Part shown: piece after piece, positions 1-8,298 of the stretch
Layout: every line of letters begins with the position of its first letter
Position numbering within the stretch: position 1 is the first letter of the stretch
Origin: Paludibacteraceae bacterium
GTDB lineage: Bacteria > Bacteroidota > Bacteroidia > Bacteroidales > Paludibacteraceae
NCBI GenBank assembly: GCA_947445425.1
Contig: CANFFA010000040.1
Span: forward strand, 1-11,320
Reading direction: 5' to 3'
DNA: 11,320 bases
Program-made: the position numbers and the translations under genes
Notes under the pieces: generated by a model
The model's input: only the letters and a program-made list of their open reading frames with translations
The model's database searches: none
Told to the model about the DNA's origin: nothing

Positions 1-1
1 A

Positions 2-2440
2 GTTCCATCCCAAAAAATAGTTTTGTGCGTGGCTGCCTATGGTTTTGATTGGGAAAAAGGCAAAATGGGTACTAAAATCTCCTACCAAGGGATGGTTTCT
101 TTGGCTAAAGGTCATGATGCGGAGGTGAAGTTCAACCAGAGCCAATCAGATGTGGTGATGCAGTATACAGATGATGCTGGAAATGAGCACGAAGCGCACT
201 GTAATGACATGGCGGGAACTTTTAATATTCTTCGCACGGCCAATGATTACGAAGCTGGTGGCGTTGCACTTTGGTACCTTGGTTCTGAAGATGAGCGTAT
301 TTGGAAATTTTATTCTAAGGATTTGAGTGAAGAACACTTAAAAATTTATCCTTTCAAAATAAAAGATTTAGAGCACATTAGCTCCTTGCCATCTATTAAT
401 TATGACGGTAAAGGTGAAATCCTAGAAATGATGAATGAGCCGATTGAAGGTCTTACAAAATTATCATTTGACACTGCCGATCAACTTATTACAGAAGAGA
501 AATACCTCACTTTACCGAGTTCTTACATGCTCAAACGTTTTGGTGCGAAAAATCCTAAAAAAATCGCCCTTACTTTTGATGACGGTCCGAATTCTGACTA
601 TACACCAGCCATCTTAGACATACTAAAAGCGTATAAAGTCCCTGCAACTTTTTTCGTAACCGGAATGAGTATAGAGAACAATATTCCACTGATTAAAAGG
701 GTTTATAATGAGGGGCATGAGATTGGAAATCATACTTTTACACACCCTAACTTAGAAATTACCTCGGCCAATAGAGAGCGCATTGAGTTAAGATCTACCA
801 GGTTGTTGTTGGAAAGTATTCTACATCGATCCACCTTATTGTTTAGACCACCCTACAATACAGATGCTGAGCCTAAAAACGTATTGCAAATTAGACCTTT
901 ATCGGTTGCCAAGGATGAAGGTTATATTTCGGTGACCTCCTATATTGACCCAAATGATTGGGAGGAAGGTATTGGAGCTGATTCTATTGTAGCAAGAGCC
1001 GTTACCAATAGAAATATGGGAAATATTATGTTGTTGCATGATGCAGGAGGAGATCGTACGGAAACAATTTTGGCTTTGCCAAGAATTATTGAAGCATATA
1101 AAAAGCTTGGATATGAATTTGTAACTGTTTCTGAATTAATGGGTAAAACACGTGATCAAGTGATGCCCGCTGTGGAAAAGAAACTTCAATTTTCACAATT
1201 CTTGGATCTAATGTTTTTTACCATTACCTATTTGTGGCAAAATTTCATTCACGGATTTTTCATCATTGCCATTATCCTAATTATACTTAGGCTTTTGACA
1301 ATAGGTATTTTGGCCGTTCTGCAAAATAGAAAAGAGAAAAAGGAAGCTATAGTTATAGAAAATTATCATCCTAAAATTAGCATTATTGTCCCTGCTTATA
1401 ATGAGGAGATGAATGCAACAAGGACGATTAAATATCTTTTGGCGTCTGATTATTCTAATTTTGACATTGTATTTGTTGATGATGGTTCAAAGGACGAAAC
1501 CTTGGAAAGGGTTCAGTCCGCTTATGGACAACATCCAAATGTCAAGATACTTACCAAGCCTAATGGTGGAAAAGCTTCTGCTTTAAATTTTGGAATACAG
1601 CAAGCCTCCGGTGAAATTTTAGTGTGCATTGACGCCGATACCATGTTGGCACCAGATGCAGTTTCAAAAATGATTGTTCTCTTTTCCGATGCAAACATTG
1701 GAGCTGTTGCCGGTAATGTTCGGGTTGGTAATACGCGTAATATGCTGACCAATTGGCAATCAATAGAATATACTACGAGTCAGAACTTTGAGCGACGTGC
1801 CTTTGATTATGTAAATGCAATCTTGGTAATTCCTGGAGCAATTGGGGCCTTCCGAAAATCAGCATTGGAAGAAATTCAAGGTTTCACTACCGATACATTA
1901 GCAGAAGATTGCGATTTAACGGTGCGTCTTTTACGTGCTAATTACAGCATCCGTTCTTGTAATGAGGCCTTGGCTTTTACAGAAGCACCTGAAAGTCTAA
2001 CGATGTTCATCAAACAACGTACACGCTGGACTTTTGGTATGATGCAGAGTTTTTGGAAGCACCGTGATTTGTTATTCAACAGTAGACAAGCCAATATTGG
2101 TTGGATCATACTTCCTAACTTGTTGGTTTATAATTTTATAATTCCTCTGTTTTCACCAGTAGTTGATATTATGTTTATCGGCGGATTGTTTAGCTATAAT
2201 GCGGCTGAATATACTTTCTTCTACTTCCTTTACTATTTTATCGATTGTATGATCTCAATTTTAGCTTATAAGTTAGACAAGAGAAAATTCAAATTGAAGC
2301 ATGCCCTTTACTTATTTGTTCAGCGATTTGTTTATAGACAATTGCTATTTGTGGTATTACTAAAAGCATTCCTCAAGGCAATGAAAGGTGAATTGGTATT
2401 GTGGGGAGTTCTTAAAAGAACAGGAAATATAGAAGATTAA
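2..2440 (+). CDS. GH18-like / NodB deacetylase / GT2 glycosyltransferase fusion, 5' partial
   Basis: The reading frame is open to the left edge of the window, so the true start lies upstream. Residue numbers count from the codon at 23. Residues 1-100 resemble the C-terminal end of a GH18 (chitinase-like) domain, with ALWYLGSED near 82-90; its catalytic DxxDxE motif would be outside the window. Residues about 178-375 form a NodB polysaccharide deacetylase with all motifs intact: TFDDGP (184-189), HTFTH (237-241, metal ligands), RPPY (275-278), DPNDW (309-313) and LLHD (337-340). A hydrophobic stretch at 410-434 leads to a GT2 domain from about 451, with VDDGS (485-489), DAD (537-539), EDCD (628-631) and QRTRW (665-669). 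Membrane segments follow near 692-723, 730-751 and 761-787. By family knowledge the GT2 resembles processive synthases such as PgaC and NodC. I infer synthesis and trimming or deacetylation of an envelope N-acetylglucosamine polymer; the substrate is not proven. Confidence 0.88.
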   Translation, partial: VPSQKIVLCVAAYGFDWEKGKMGTKISYQGMVSLAKGHDAEVKFNQSQSDVVMQYTDDAGNEHEAHCNDMAGTFNILRTANDYEAGGVALWYLGSEDERIWKFYSKDLSEEHLKIYPFKIKDLEHISSLPSINYDGKGEILEMMNEPIEGLTKLSFDTADQLITEEKYLTLPSSYMLKRFGAKNPKKIALTFDDGPNSDYTPAILDILKAYKVPATFFVTGMSIENNIPLIKRVYNEGHEIGNHTFTHPNLEITSANRERIELRSTRLLLESILHRSTLLFRPPYNTDAEPKNVLQIRPLSVAKDEGYISVTSYIDPNDWEEGIGADSIVARAVTNRNMGNIMLLHDAGGDRTETILALPRIIEAYKKLGYEFVTVSELMGKTRDQVMPAVEKKLQFSQFLDLMFFTITYLWQNFIHGFFIIAIILIILRLLTIGILAVLQNRKEKKEAIVIENYHPKISIIVPAYNEEMNATRTIKYLLASDYSNFDIVFVDDGSKDETLERVQSAYGQHPNVKILTKPNGGKASALNFGIQQASGEILVCIDADTMLAPDAVSKMIVLFSDANIGAVAGNVRVGNTRNMLTNWQSIEYTTSQNFERRAFDYVNAILVIPGAIGAFRKSALEEIQGFTTDTLAEDCDLTVRLLRANYSIRSCNEALAFTEAPESLTMFIKQRTRWTFGMMQSFWKHRDLLFNSRQANIGWIILPNLLVYNFIIPLFSPVVDIMFIGGLFSYNAAEYTFFYFLYYFIDCMISILAYKLDKRKFKLKHALYLFVQRFVYRQLLFVVLLKAFLKAMKGELVLWGVLKRTGNIED

Positions 2441-2460
2441 TTCACTTCAAACTAAAAGAA

Positions 2461-2492
2461 AAGCCGTTTTAGATATTCTAAAACGGCTTTTT
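2461..2492. terminator. Two-way intrinsic terminator between the GT2 fusion gene and prmC
   Basis: A perfect 13-bp stem pairs 2461-2473 with 2477-2489 around a 3-nt loop. A T run (2488-2492) follows on the plus strand. Reading the minus strand, the stem is followed by a T-rich stretch (complement of the A-rich bases just left of 2461). It sits between two convergent genes, 21 nt after one stop and 45 nt beyond the other, so it can serve both. Confidence 0.85.
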
Positions 2493-2536
2493 AGCATTGT
2501 GATATGTCGTCAATCCTTTGCAAAATGATCCGATTG

Positions 2537-3382
2537 CTAAAGAAATTGAGCCCTAATCATTCTATCATTCCCCGAAATATCCCTCCGGAGTTCAATATTT
2601 GCAAATCCCAACATCGAAAGTAGTTCCATACAGCTTTCACCAGCATCTTTATGTATTTCAAAATACAACTTTCCTTTTGGTTTTAAATTTTTTATGGCAA
2701 ACAAAGCAATGGCACTATAGAAATGTAAAGGAGAATCATTGGGAACAAAAAGGGCAAGATGTGGTTCGTGATTTAATACGTTTGGTAGAATTTCTATCTT
2801 CTCTTGCTCAGGAATATAAGGGGGATTGCTGACAATGACATCCCATTTTTCGCTAGGCTGAAGGGCCTGATTTAAAATGTCCACTTTACTGAAATTCACC
2901 AAAAGGCTATTCTTCTTTGCATTGGCAATGGCAACTTCCAAAGCTTTTTCAGAAACATCATAGGCGTCAACTTTAGCGTTTGGGAATATATTTTTCAAGC
3001 TAATGGCGATGCACCCGCTTCCTGTTCCAACATCAAGCATATCGAGAACTGTTTTGCTTTCATTCTCCTTTTGTATCCACTCTACCAATTCTTCAGTTTC
3101 AGGCCTAGGGATAAGTACTGATGCATTAACCTGAAAATCTAAGCCATAAAATTCTGTTTCGCCAAGAATATATTGTATTGGTTCAAAATTCTTCAATCGC
3201 TTTATAAAAGCGAGCATTGTTTGATGTTGTTGTTCAGAAAAAACTGTATTTTTGTTTGCGATAATTTCTGTGCGACTCCAAGAATTTAATTTCTCGACTA
3301 TTAAATAGTAGAAACTCTTGATTTCAGTAGCTGGATAAAGGTTTTCAAGTTCCTTCTCCATATAAATCAATGTGTTTTTCAT
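2537..3382 (-). CDS. prmC: Peptide chain release factor N5-glutamine methyltransferase PrmC
   Basis: This 281-residue protein has the usual PrmC length. The enzyme transfers a methyl group from S-adenosylmethionine to the glutamine of the GGQ motif in release factors RF1 and RF2, which aids translation termination in the cytoplasm. The N-terminal helical substrate-binding part carries PIQYILG (68-74) and the linker has LIPRPETEE (90-98). The Rossmann methyltransferase domain shows DVGTGSG (117-123) for SAM binding and the diagnostic NPPY (186-189) that positions the target glutamine. The ATG at 3382-3380 follows a Bacteroidota-type promoter with a leader of about 48 nt. The gene is divergent from ribD and convergent with the GT2 fusion gene. 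Nothing appears truncated. Confidence 0.95.
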   Translation of the reverse strand: MKNTLIYMEKELENLYPATEIKSFYYLIVEKLNSWSRTEIIANKNTVFSEQQHQTMLAFIKRLKNFEPIQYILGETEFYGLDFQVNASVLIPRPETEELVEWIQKENESKTVLDMLDVGTGSGCIAISLKNIFPNAKVDAYDVSEKALEVAIANAKKNSLLVNFSKVDILNQALQPSEKWDVIVSNPPYIPEQEKIEILPNVLNHEPHLALFVPNDSPLHFYSAIALFAIKNLKPKGKLYFEIHKDAGESCMELLSMLGFANIELRRDISGNDRMIRAQFL

Positions 3383-3435
3383 GCGGAAATAATTTGCTAA
3401 TTAAATAATATGCCAATTTGCCACTGATTGGCTTG

Positions 3436-3466
3436 CAAAGTTAGTTGTTTTATGGCCCGCTTCAAA
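3436..3466 (-). promoter_or_regulatory. Predicted Bacteroidota-type promoter of prmC
   Basis: On the minus strand a TTTG (3466-3463) lies 19 nt upstream of TAACTTTG (3443-3436), matching the Bacteroidota primary sigma factor consensus TTTG-N19-21-TAnnTTTG. Transcription would start near 3430, about 48 nt before the prmC ATG. I found no equally good plus-strand match for ribD in the same gap. Confidence 0.6.
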
Positions 3467-3510
3467 TAAATATAAGAAACAAAGCTTGTTTCATCAAGAA
3501 TGATTACAAA

Positions 3511-4578
3511 ATGAAGAATATGAATTACGAACAAAAATATATGCAGCGCTGCCTTGAACTGGCGCAATTTGGAGGAGGATATGTAGCACCTAATCCCATG
3601 GTTGGTGCTGTTTTAGTCTTAGATGATCAAATAATTGGCGAAGGTTATCACCAACGGTATGGAGAACCACATGCGGAGCCCAATGCTATTGCGGATGTTA
3701 AGCATCCTGAACTGATTGCAAAGTCAACACTTTATGTCAATTTAGAACCCTGTTCTCATTATGGCAAAACGCCTCCTTGTGCGATTTTAATTGTGAAGCA
3801 TGGTATTAAAAAAGTAGTAATTGGTACTTTAGACCCAAATCCCAAAGTTGCTGGGAAAGGGGTTGAAATACTTCGTGCTGCTGGAATTGATGTAGTGGTG
3901 GGTGTTTTGGAAGCTGAATGCCGTAGTTTGAACAAGCGATTTTTTATTTTTCAGGAACAAAAACGACCATACATTTTACTTAAATGGGCACAAACGCAGA
4001 ATGGCTTTATTGATATAAATAGAGAAAGTGTTAACGAGCCCCCTTTGGTGATATCAAATCCAATTACTAGACAATTAACACATCAAATGCGATCGGAGAA
4101 TCAAGCGATTTTAGTAGGGACTAATACTGTTCTACTTGATAATCCATCCCTTACGGTGCGGAATTGGTCAGGGAAATCACCCATCCGTATTGCTATTGAT
4201 AGAGAAGGGAAGATTCCAGCTCATTACCATTTATTGGATGGAAGTATACCTACCTTGATATTCACTGAGCAAGTAAAAGATAAGCAAGCATCCATTGAAT
4301 ATATACAAATTAAATTTGATGAAAATTGCCTGCAGACTATTTTACAGGAAATTTACGAAAGGCATATTCATTCAGTTCTTGTTGAAGGAGGAGCGAAATT
4401 ATTAAATTACTTTATTCAAAATGATTGTTGGGATGAGGCCAATATAGAAGTTTCGCCAATGCTTATAGAATCAGGGATTTTTGCTCCTATTCTTGGCTGC
4501 TTACCCATCACTACAAAGATTTTTAATGAGCACAATTGGCTTTTCTATCAAAATAAAAATTATAATTTTTGCAAATAA
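3511..4578 (+). CDS. ribD: Bifunctional riboflavin biosynthesis deaminase/reductase RibD
   Basis: RibD carries out two cytoplasmic steps of riboflavin synthesis: deamination of the pyrimidine intermediate made from GTP, then NADPH-dependent reduction of its ribosyl side chain. From the ATG at 3511 the protein has 355 residues, normal for the family. The N-terminal deaminase domain shows NPMVGAV (28-34), the zinc and catalytic HAE (54-56) and the zinc cysteines in PCSHYGKTPPC (C81, C90). The C-terminal reductase domain runs from about 153, with LKWAQTQNG (157-165), GTNTVLLDNP (203-212) and VEGGAKLLN (291-299). The frame extends upstream to a TTG at 3445, but those residues do not look like RibD and I reject them. 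The ATG at 3520 is an alternative start. The cardiolipin synthase gene follows after 2 nt, so the two are probably cotranscribed. No FMN riboswitch was recognised upstream. Confidence 0.93.
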   Translation: MKNMNYEQKYMQRCLELAQFGGGYVAPNPMVGAVLVLDDQIIGEGYHQRYGEPHAEPNAIADVKHPELIAKSTLYVNLEPCSHYGKTPPCAILIVKHGIKKVVIGTLDPNPKVAGKGVEILRAAGIDVVVGVLEAECRSLNKRFFIFQEQKRPYILLKWAQTQNGFIDINRESVNEPPLVISNPITRQLTHQMRSENQAILVGTNTVLLDNPSLTVRNWSGKSPIRIAIDREGKIPAHYHLLDGSIPTLIFTEQVKDKQASIEYIQIKFDENCLQTILQEIYERHIHSVLVEGGAKLLNYFIQNDCWDEANIEVSPMLIESGIFAPILGCLPITTKIFNEHNWLFYQNKNYNFCK

Positions 4579-4580
4579 AA

Positions 4581-6008
4581 ATGACTGAAATTCTATCCAT
4601 ACTTTTACTTCCACTTTATATCTATACGCTGATAAGTACTATTTTAGTATTGTTGATGGAAAATAGAAATGCGGCCAAGTCCCTTGCATGGGTAATGGTA
4701 TTGATTTTTTTACCATTGTTTGGATTAATTCTCTATTTATTAGTCGGACAAGATCACCGAAAAATAAAGATTATCTCCAAAAAAAGTATTAGAAGGGTCA
4801 ATAATCGTCCAGTAGCCAATCTAGATTTAGAAGAGATTAAGACCAAAGGACTAACTGATAGTCAGTTGAAATTAGTAAAACTATTGTACCATAACAATGA
4901 TTCGCTTGGGTATGCTTCGAATAAAATTGAGGTACTTGCCGATGGCGAAACAACTTTCAACTCACTTTTTGAGGCGATAAGAAATGCAAAAAAGCACATA
5001 CACATTCAGTTTTTTATTTTTGGAGATGATAGGATTTCCAACCAATTGCGGGAGTTGCTCATACAAAAAGCACAAGAAGGTGTGCGCGTCCGAATGATTT
5101 ATGATTATTGGGGGAGTTTTGATTTGTCCAAAAAATACTTAAAAACTTTGCGCGAATCCGGTGCTTTTGTAAGATCTTTTTTGCCTTTAAGATTGCGTTT
5201 TTCCCGTAGTAAAATAAATTATCGTAATCACCGTAAAATGGTAATTGTTGATGGGAAAATTGGTTTTACGGGTGGGTTAAATGTTGCCGATCGTTATATT
5301 TATGGGAATACTTTGGGTACTTGGCGTGATACCTTTATACGGATGGAAGGTGCTGTAGTACATGGACTTCAGCTCTCATTTTTGGTGGATTGGTATTTTG
5401 TGGAGCGAAAATTTATTCAAGGTTCAAGCTATTTTCCTAAACCAGAGAAATTTGATAATGATAATCTGATTCAAATTGTGACCGGCGGTCCAGATTCGGA
5501 TTGGAAGGCTATTTTGCAAGGGATCTCCTATGCAATGGTGAATGCGACTAAATACATATATATCCACACTCCCTACTATATACCGCCCAGTGTACTTGAA
5601 AACTGTATTCAAATAGCAGCATTAAGTGGTATTGATGTAAGACTTTTGATTCCGGTTAAATCAGATTCTGCATTATCAGATGCTAGCACGAGAACTTATT
5701 TTGGTCGTGCCATGGAAGCTGGAGTCCGAATTTACCAATATAATAAAGGCTTTCTTCACAGCAAGGCGATTGTTATCGATGATTTTATTTCAATCGTTGG
5801 ATCCTGTAATTTAGATGAGCGTAGTTTTGGTCAGAATTTTGAAGCCAATGCGTTTATCTATGAAAGCAAAACAGCGCTACAGTTAAAAGAGCTGTTTTTA
5901 CAAGATATCAAAGGTTGCGAAGAGCTAAGTTTAGAGGGGTGGAGGAAGCGAAAGAAATTTCAAAAGTTCAAAGAGTCTCTCGCAAGGCTCTTTAGTCCAA
6001 TACTTTGA
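4581..6008 (+). CDS. cls: Cardiolipin synthase, phospholipase D family
   Basis: Cardiolipin synthase joins two phosphatidylglycerol molecules to give cardiolipin and glycerol at the inner membrane. The 475-residue protein is close to the length of E. coli ClsA. Two N-terminal membrane segments (about 4-26 and 34-55) are followed by two phospholipase D halves. Each has a complete HxKxxxxD motif: H217-K219-D224 and H393-K395-D400, the second followed by GSCNLDERS (407-415), typical of Cls. The ATG at 4581 lies 2 nt after the ribD stop, which suggests translation from one message. Some related PLD-family proteins have other substrates, but the transmembrane N-terminus plus the NLDERS region fit Cls well. 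A strong terminator follows. Confidence 0.92.
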   Translation: MTEILSILLLPLYIYTLISTILVLLMENRNAAKSLAWVMVLIFLPLFGLILYLLVGQDHRKIKIISKKSIRRVNNRPVANLDLEEIKTKGLTDSQLKLVKLLYHNNDSLGYASNKIEVLADGETTFNSLFEAIRNAKKHIHIQFFIFGDDRISNQLRELLIQKAQEGVRVRMIYDYWGSFDLSKKYLKTLRESGAFVRSFLPLRLRFSRSKINYRNHRKMVIVDGKIGFTGGLNVADRYIYGNTLGTWRDTFIRMEGAVVHGLQLSFLVDWYFVERKFIQGSSYFPKPEKFDNDNLIQIVTGGPDSDWKAILQGISYAMVNATKYIYIHTPYYIPPSVLENCIQIAALSGIDVRLLIPVKSDSALSDASTRTYFGRAMEAGVRIYQYNKGFLHSKAIVIDDFISIVGSCNLDERSFGQNFEANAFIYESKTALQLKELFLQDIKGCEELSLEGWRKRKKFQKFKESLARLFSPIL

Positions 6009-6043
6009 TTCCTGTTTGAAAAGTTTTTTGAACTTTAGCATAC

Positions 6044-6103
6044 AAACACACCACGACCCAAAGAGCTAATAATAAACTCTTTGGGTCGTGGTGTGTTTTT
6101 TTT
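6044..6103 (+). terminator. Strong intrinsic terminator after cls
   Basis: A perfect 22-bp stem pairs 6044-6065 with 6077-6098 around an 11-nt loop. Eight T residues (6096-6103) follow, three of them within the stem. It begins 35 nt after the cls stop. It also lies 33 nt past the stop of the convergent cytochrome gene, but the T stretch on that side is only 3 nt, so minus-strand termination is less certain. Confidence 0.9.
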
Positions 6104-6136
6104 GAATATAACTTATTCTAGTGAATTCAGTTCTAT

Positions 6137-6436
6137 TTACTTTGCTTTTGTAATCAAATACCTGAAAATCATCTCTTTTTGTTCATCCGTTATTTTGGCC
6201 CTTTTTTGCATTTTGTTCATAGTCAAAGCCCATTGCATCTTGGTGTATTCTGATGGTAAATGAATTGTATGGCAAGATGAACAGGTTTTTGTATACAAAA
6301 GCCTACCTTGATTTAAGTAGTCAAGATTAACATTCTGAGCTGCAGCATCAGCAGTTGTGGGTACATACAATACTGCAAAGGATATAGATGATGTCAGAAT
6401 ACAAAGGAGAAAAAAACTGATTCTTTTAAAAAGCAT
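6137..6436 (-). CDS. Small exported c-type cytochrome
   Basis: From the ATG at 6436 the protein has 99 residues. A positively charged start (MLFKR) and a hydrophobic segment (about 8-23) form an export signal, probably cleaved near the Ala-rich stretch at 29-33. One heme c attachment motif, CSSCH, lies at 52-56 in the context LLYTKTCSSCHTIHLP. The region after it contains several Met (67, 73, 76), any of which could be the second axial ligand of the heme iron. The role is therefore electron transfer in the periplasm; the partner is unknown. It is the last gene of the probable porin-flavoprotein-cytochrome operon, 32 nt after the flavoprotein gene. A Cys at position 12 within the hydrophobic segment is not in a convincing lipobox, so I favour a soluble or signal-anchored protein. 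Confidence 0.8.
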   Translation of the reverse strand: MLFKRISFFLLCILTSSISFAVLYVPTTADAAAQNVNLDYLNQGRLLYTKTCSSCHTIHLPSEYTKMQWALTMNKMQKRAKITDEQKEMIFRYLITKAK

Positions 6437-6468
6437 ACACAAGAATTTTGGTTCGAATAATATTTCGT

Positions 6469-7023
6469 TTATTGAAGTATATTTTGTTTTAAATTTGTCG
6501 TTTTGTGCTCAATATCTGCAGCAAGTCCATTCACTGAAATGGTTGCACCGGAGATTGCATCAATATTTTTTCCTACTGTAAGCTCAGTACTCCCATCGTA
6601 GTTTTTAAATTGTTTTAGCCAACTTTTATTAGTTACCTCTTGTCCATGGGTAGCTTGATAATTGTATACGCGTACTAATTCTACACTAAGACTTTTATTG
6701 TACAAGATAAAATAGTCAAAATACTCACTGAGGTTATTTCCTGAATAACTATTATCAATGGAACATCCCCCTGCCCTGCAGGATTTTACACGCCCTACAT
6801 AGACATATTTTACATTTGAATTTTCAAGAAAGTTTGAAACAGCAAAGTATTTTCCATTGATGGAGCTTTTCTCATTTTTCTGAGCGCACTCCAATAATAC
6901 TGGCGTATAGCCATTGGCCTTGCTTAATTCAGTATTCAGTAGTTTCGGTAAATATTCAATGTTGGTCTGAGCACTCAGACCAACATTGATACTAATTAGC
7001 AAAAAAAATATAAGCTTATACAT
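6469..7023 (-). CDS. Secreted FMN-binding domain protein, probably flavinylated
   Basis: This 184-residue protein has a signal peptide (MYKLIFFLL onward, cleavage likely near LSA-Q at 16-19). Near the C-terminus is DAISGATIS (155-163), which fits the motif of NqrC and RnfG and of stand-alone FMN_bind proteins. In that family ApbE attaches FMN by a phosphoester bond to the Thr of GAT, here Thr161. The preceding stretch, with VRVYNYQATHGQEV (117-130), also fits the FMN_bind fold. I infer a one-domain periplasmic or surface electron carrier. It lacks the membrane partners of the Nqr and Rnf complexes. Cys82 and Cys87 (CRAGGC) and Cys46 are extra features that could form a disulfide or bind metal. 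The gene lies 10 nt downstream of the porin gene and 32 nt upstream of the cytochrome gene. No apbE is in the window. Confidence 0.82.
   Translation of the reverse strand: MYKLIFFLLISINVGLSAQTNIEYLPKLLNTELSKANGYTPVLLECAQKNEKSSINGKYFAVSNFLENSNVKYVYVGRVKSCRAGGCSIDNSYSGNNLSEYFDYFILYNKSLSVELVRVYNYQATHGQEVTNKSWLKQFKNYDGSTELTVGKNIDAISGATISVNGLAADIEHKTTNLKQNILQ
6956..6989. repeat. 34-bp perfect palindrome inside the flavoprotein gene
   Basis: Arms 6956-6971 and 6974-6989 are perfect 16-bp inverted repeats separated by 2 nt. The element starts about 35 nt into the FMN-binding protein gene and encodes the end of the signal peptide and the cleavage region (about residues 12-23). It could fold in the mRNA just after the start codon or be a protein-binding site. 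Confidence 0.85.
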
Positions 7024-7033
7024 CTATCGTATA

Positions 7034-8272
7034 TTAGAACATTACACCAAGTCCAGCATTGAAAGTTTTAGTATATTCGCTTGCCGATTCGGCTTTTTCG
7101 AATTGCATATCTGCTTTCAAACAGGCATTACGGGTAAGTTTATAGGTTAAACCTGTGGTGATTAAATTTTTATTGTAGTCCTTGTTTTTTGTAAATGTAC
7201 CTGTTGTAGCCAAATGAGTATTTGAGTTTTCCAATCTTACAAATGGAATCAATTCTGTTGTAATGCTTTTAAAACTTCTAAATACATTATAGCCAACTTC
7301 TACGTAAGAACCTATCATTTGACTGCCAATTCCTTTATTATTGGCATACTTTGCGAACTTATTGTATTGGTCTGTATTTGAGTTTGATACATAATATAAT
7401 TGACCTCTCAATTGTAGTCCACCCGTGTTATAACGTGCATCCAATCCCACCATTGAAATTCCGATTACCGATGAATCTGCTTTTGCATTGGCAAGTACAT
7501 TTGATTTTTCAAGGTTATCATATAACGTACTTTGTGTTTTTCCAAAATAGCCGGATAGTCCTAAGTTTAATCCTCTAATACCGTAGTACTCTACTTTGGC
7601 AGTTACGTTCGGATAACTTATGTAGGAATCAGCTCCTTTTTGACGACCAGATCTAAAACCTTTATCTCCACTCATACCATAAACAGGTTTTTTTTCTTTG
7701 TCTAATGAATATCCATTAAAACCATTCACCACATAGGCTTGGTACTTAATGTTAGCTTCCATGATATTCCCACTAAAGCCCATTCCAATTTCTCTCCAAG
7801 TAGTCGGTGCAACGGCATTGTCAACCGTGGGACGTTTCACTCCATTAAAAGTTGTAGGCTCGTGGTACTCATTGATAATACCCATTGGTATTAACATTAA
7901 TCCAGCCCTAAAGTTTAAATAATTATTAATCTTGTGTTGTAAAAATGCCTGTTCTACATAAACTTCAGTTACATGTTCATATTCTATTTCAGAGATGAAT
8001 TGTGTTTTAGGACTGAAATTATACCCCAATAGCATCACCATACGCTGTACGTCCATTTTTCCATTATAGGATTTGTCAGCATTTAAAGGCTGATTGTAGC
8101 TCACTTCGCCGTAACCACCAATAACCAAATTACCATTTGTTTTAAGAAGTTTGTCCGCACTATTAATATAACGGCCATTGGCACCATAAGGGCTATTGAT
8201 ACTGTCAGTACTTTGCCCAAACATTGTAAAAGAAGAAAAGAAAATAATGGTTGATAGAACTAATTTTTGCAT
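7034..8272 (-). CDS. Outer-membrane porin, OprO/OprP-like (phosphate-selective porin family)
   Basis: The 412-residue protein begins with a signal peptide (cleavage probably after Phe-Gly near 18-19, before QSTDS). The rest alternates polar and hydrophobic residues as in a beta barrel and ends in GLGVMF, with the terminal Phe typical of outer-membrane proteins. The stretch FRAGLMLIPMGIINEYHEP near residue 120 is characteristic of Bacteroidota proteins annotated as phosphate-selective porins O and P. I infer a trimeric channel in the outer membrane. Anion selectivity is not shown by the sequence, and the family includes members of unknown substrate. It is the first gene of an operon with the flavoprotein and cytochrome c genes and is divergent from arsR. 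Its own promoter lies about 20-50 nt upstream of the ATG. Confidence 0.78.
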   Translation of the reverse strand: MQKLVLSTIIFFSSFTMFGQSTDSINSPYGANGRYINSADKLLKTNGNLVIGGYGEVSYNQPLNADKSYNGKMDVQRMVMLLGYNFSPKTQFISEIEYEHVTEVYVEQAFLQHKINNYLNFRAGLMLIPMGIINEYHEPTTFNGVKRPTVDNAVAPTTWREIGMGFSGNIMEANIKYQAYVVNGFNGYSLDKEKKPVYGMSGDKGFRSGRQKGADSYISYPNVTAKVEYYGIRGLNLGLSGYFGKTQSTLYDNLEKSNVLANAKADSSVIGISMVGLDARYNTGGLQLRGQLYYVSNSNTDQYNKFAKYANNKGIGSQMIGSYVEVGYNVFRSFKSITTELIPFVRLENSNTHLATTGTFTKNKDYNKNLITTGLTYKLTRNACLKADMQFEKAESASEYTKTFNAGLGVMF

Positions 8273-8298
8273 TGTTTTATTTTTTATTGATTACGATG

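Noticed and set aside
2599..2832. Plus-strand open frame inside prmC
   Set aside because: It is antisense to the conserved PrmC catalytic domain and has no recognisable features.
3445..3510. N-terminal extension of RibD from a TTG codon
   Set aside because: The extra residues do not resemble RibD and the stretch overlaps the prmC promoter; the ATG at 3511 (or 3520) gives a normal RibD start.
3383..3510. FMN riboswitch upstream of ribD
   Set aside because: I looked for the conserved RFN blocks in the 128-nt gap and saw none, and the gap is short for the full element.
6081..6263. Plus-strand open frame after cls
   Set aside because: It begins inside the terminator stem and runs antisense to the cytochrome c gene.
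3511..7023. Functional link between ribD (flavin synthesis) and the flavinylated protein
   Set aside because: The genes are on opposite strands, in different transcription units, separated by cls and a strong terminator; proximity alone is not evidence.
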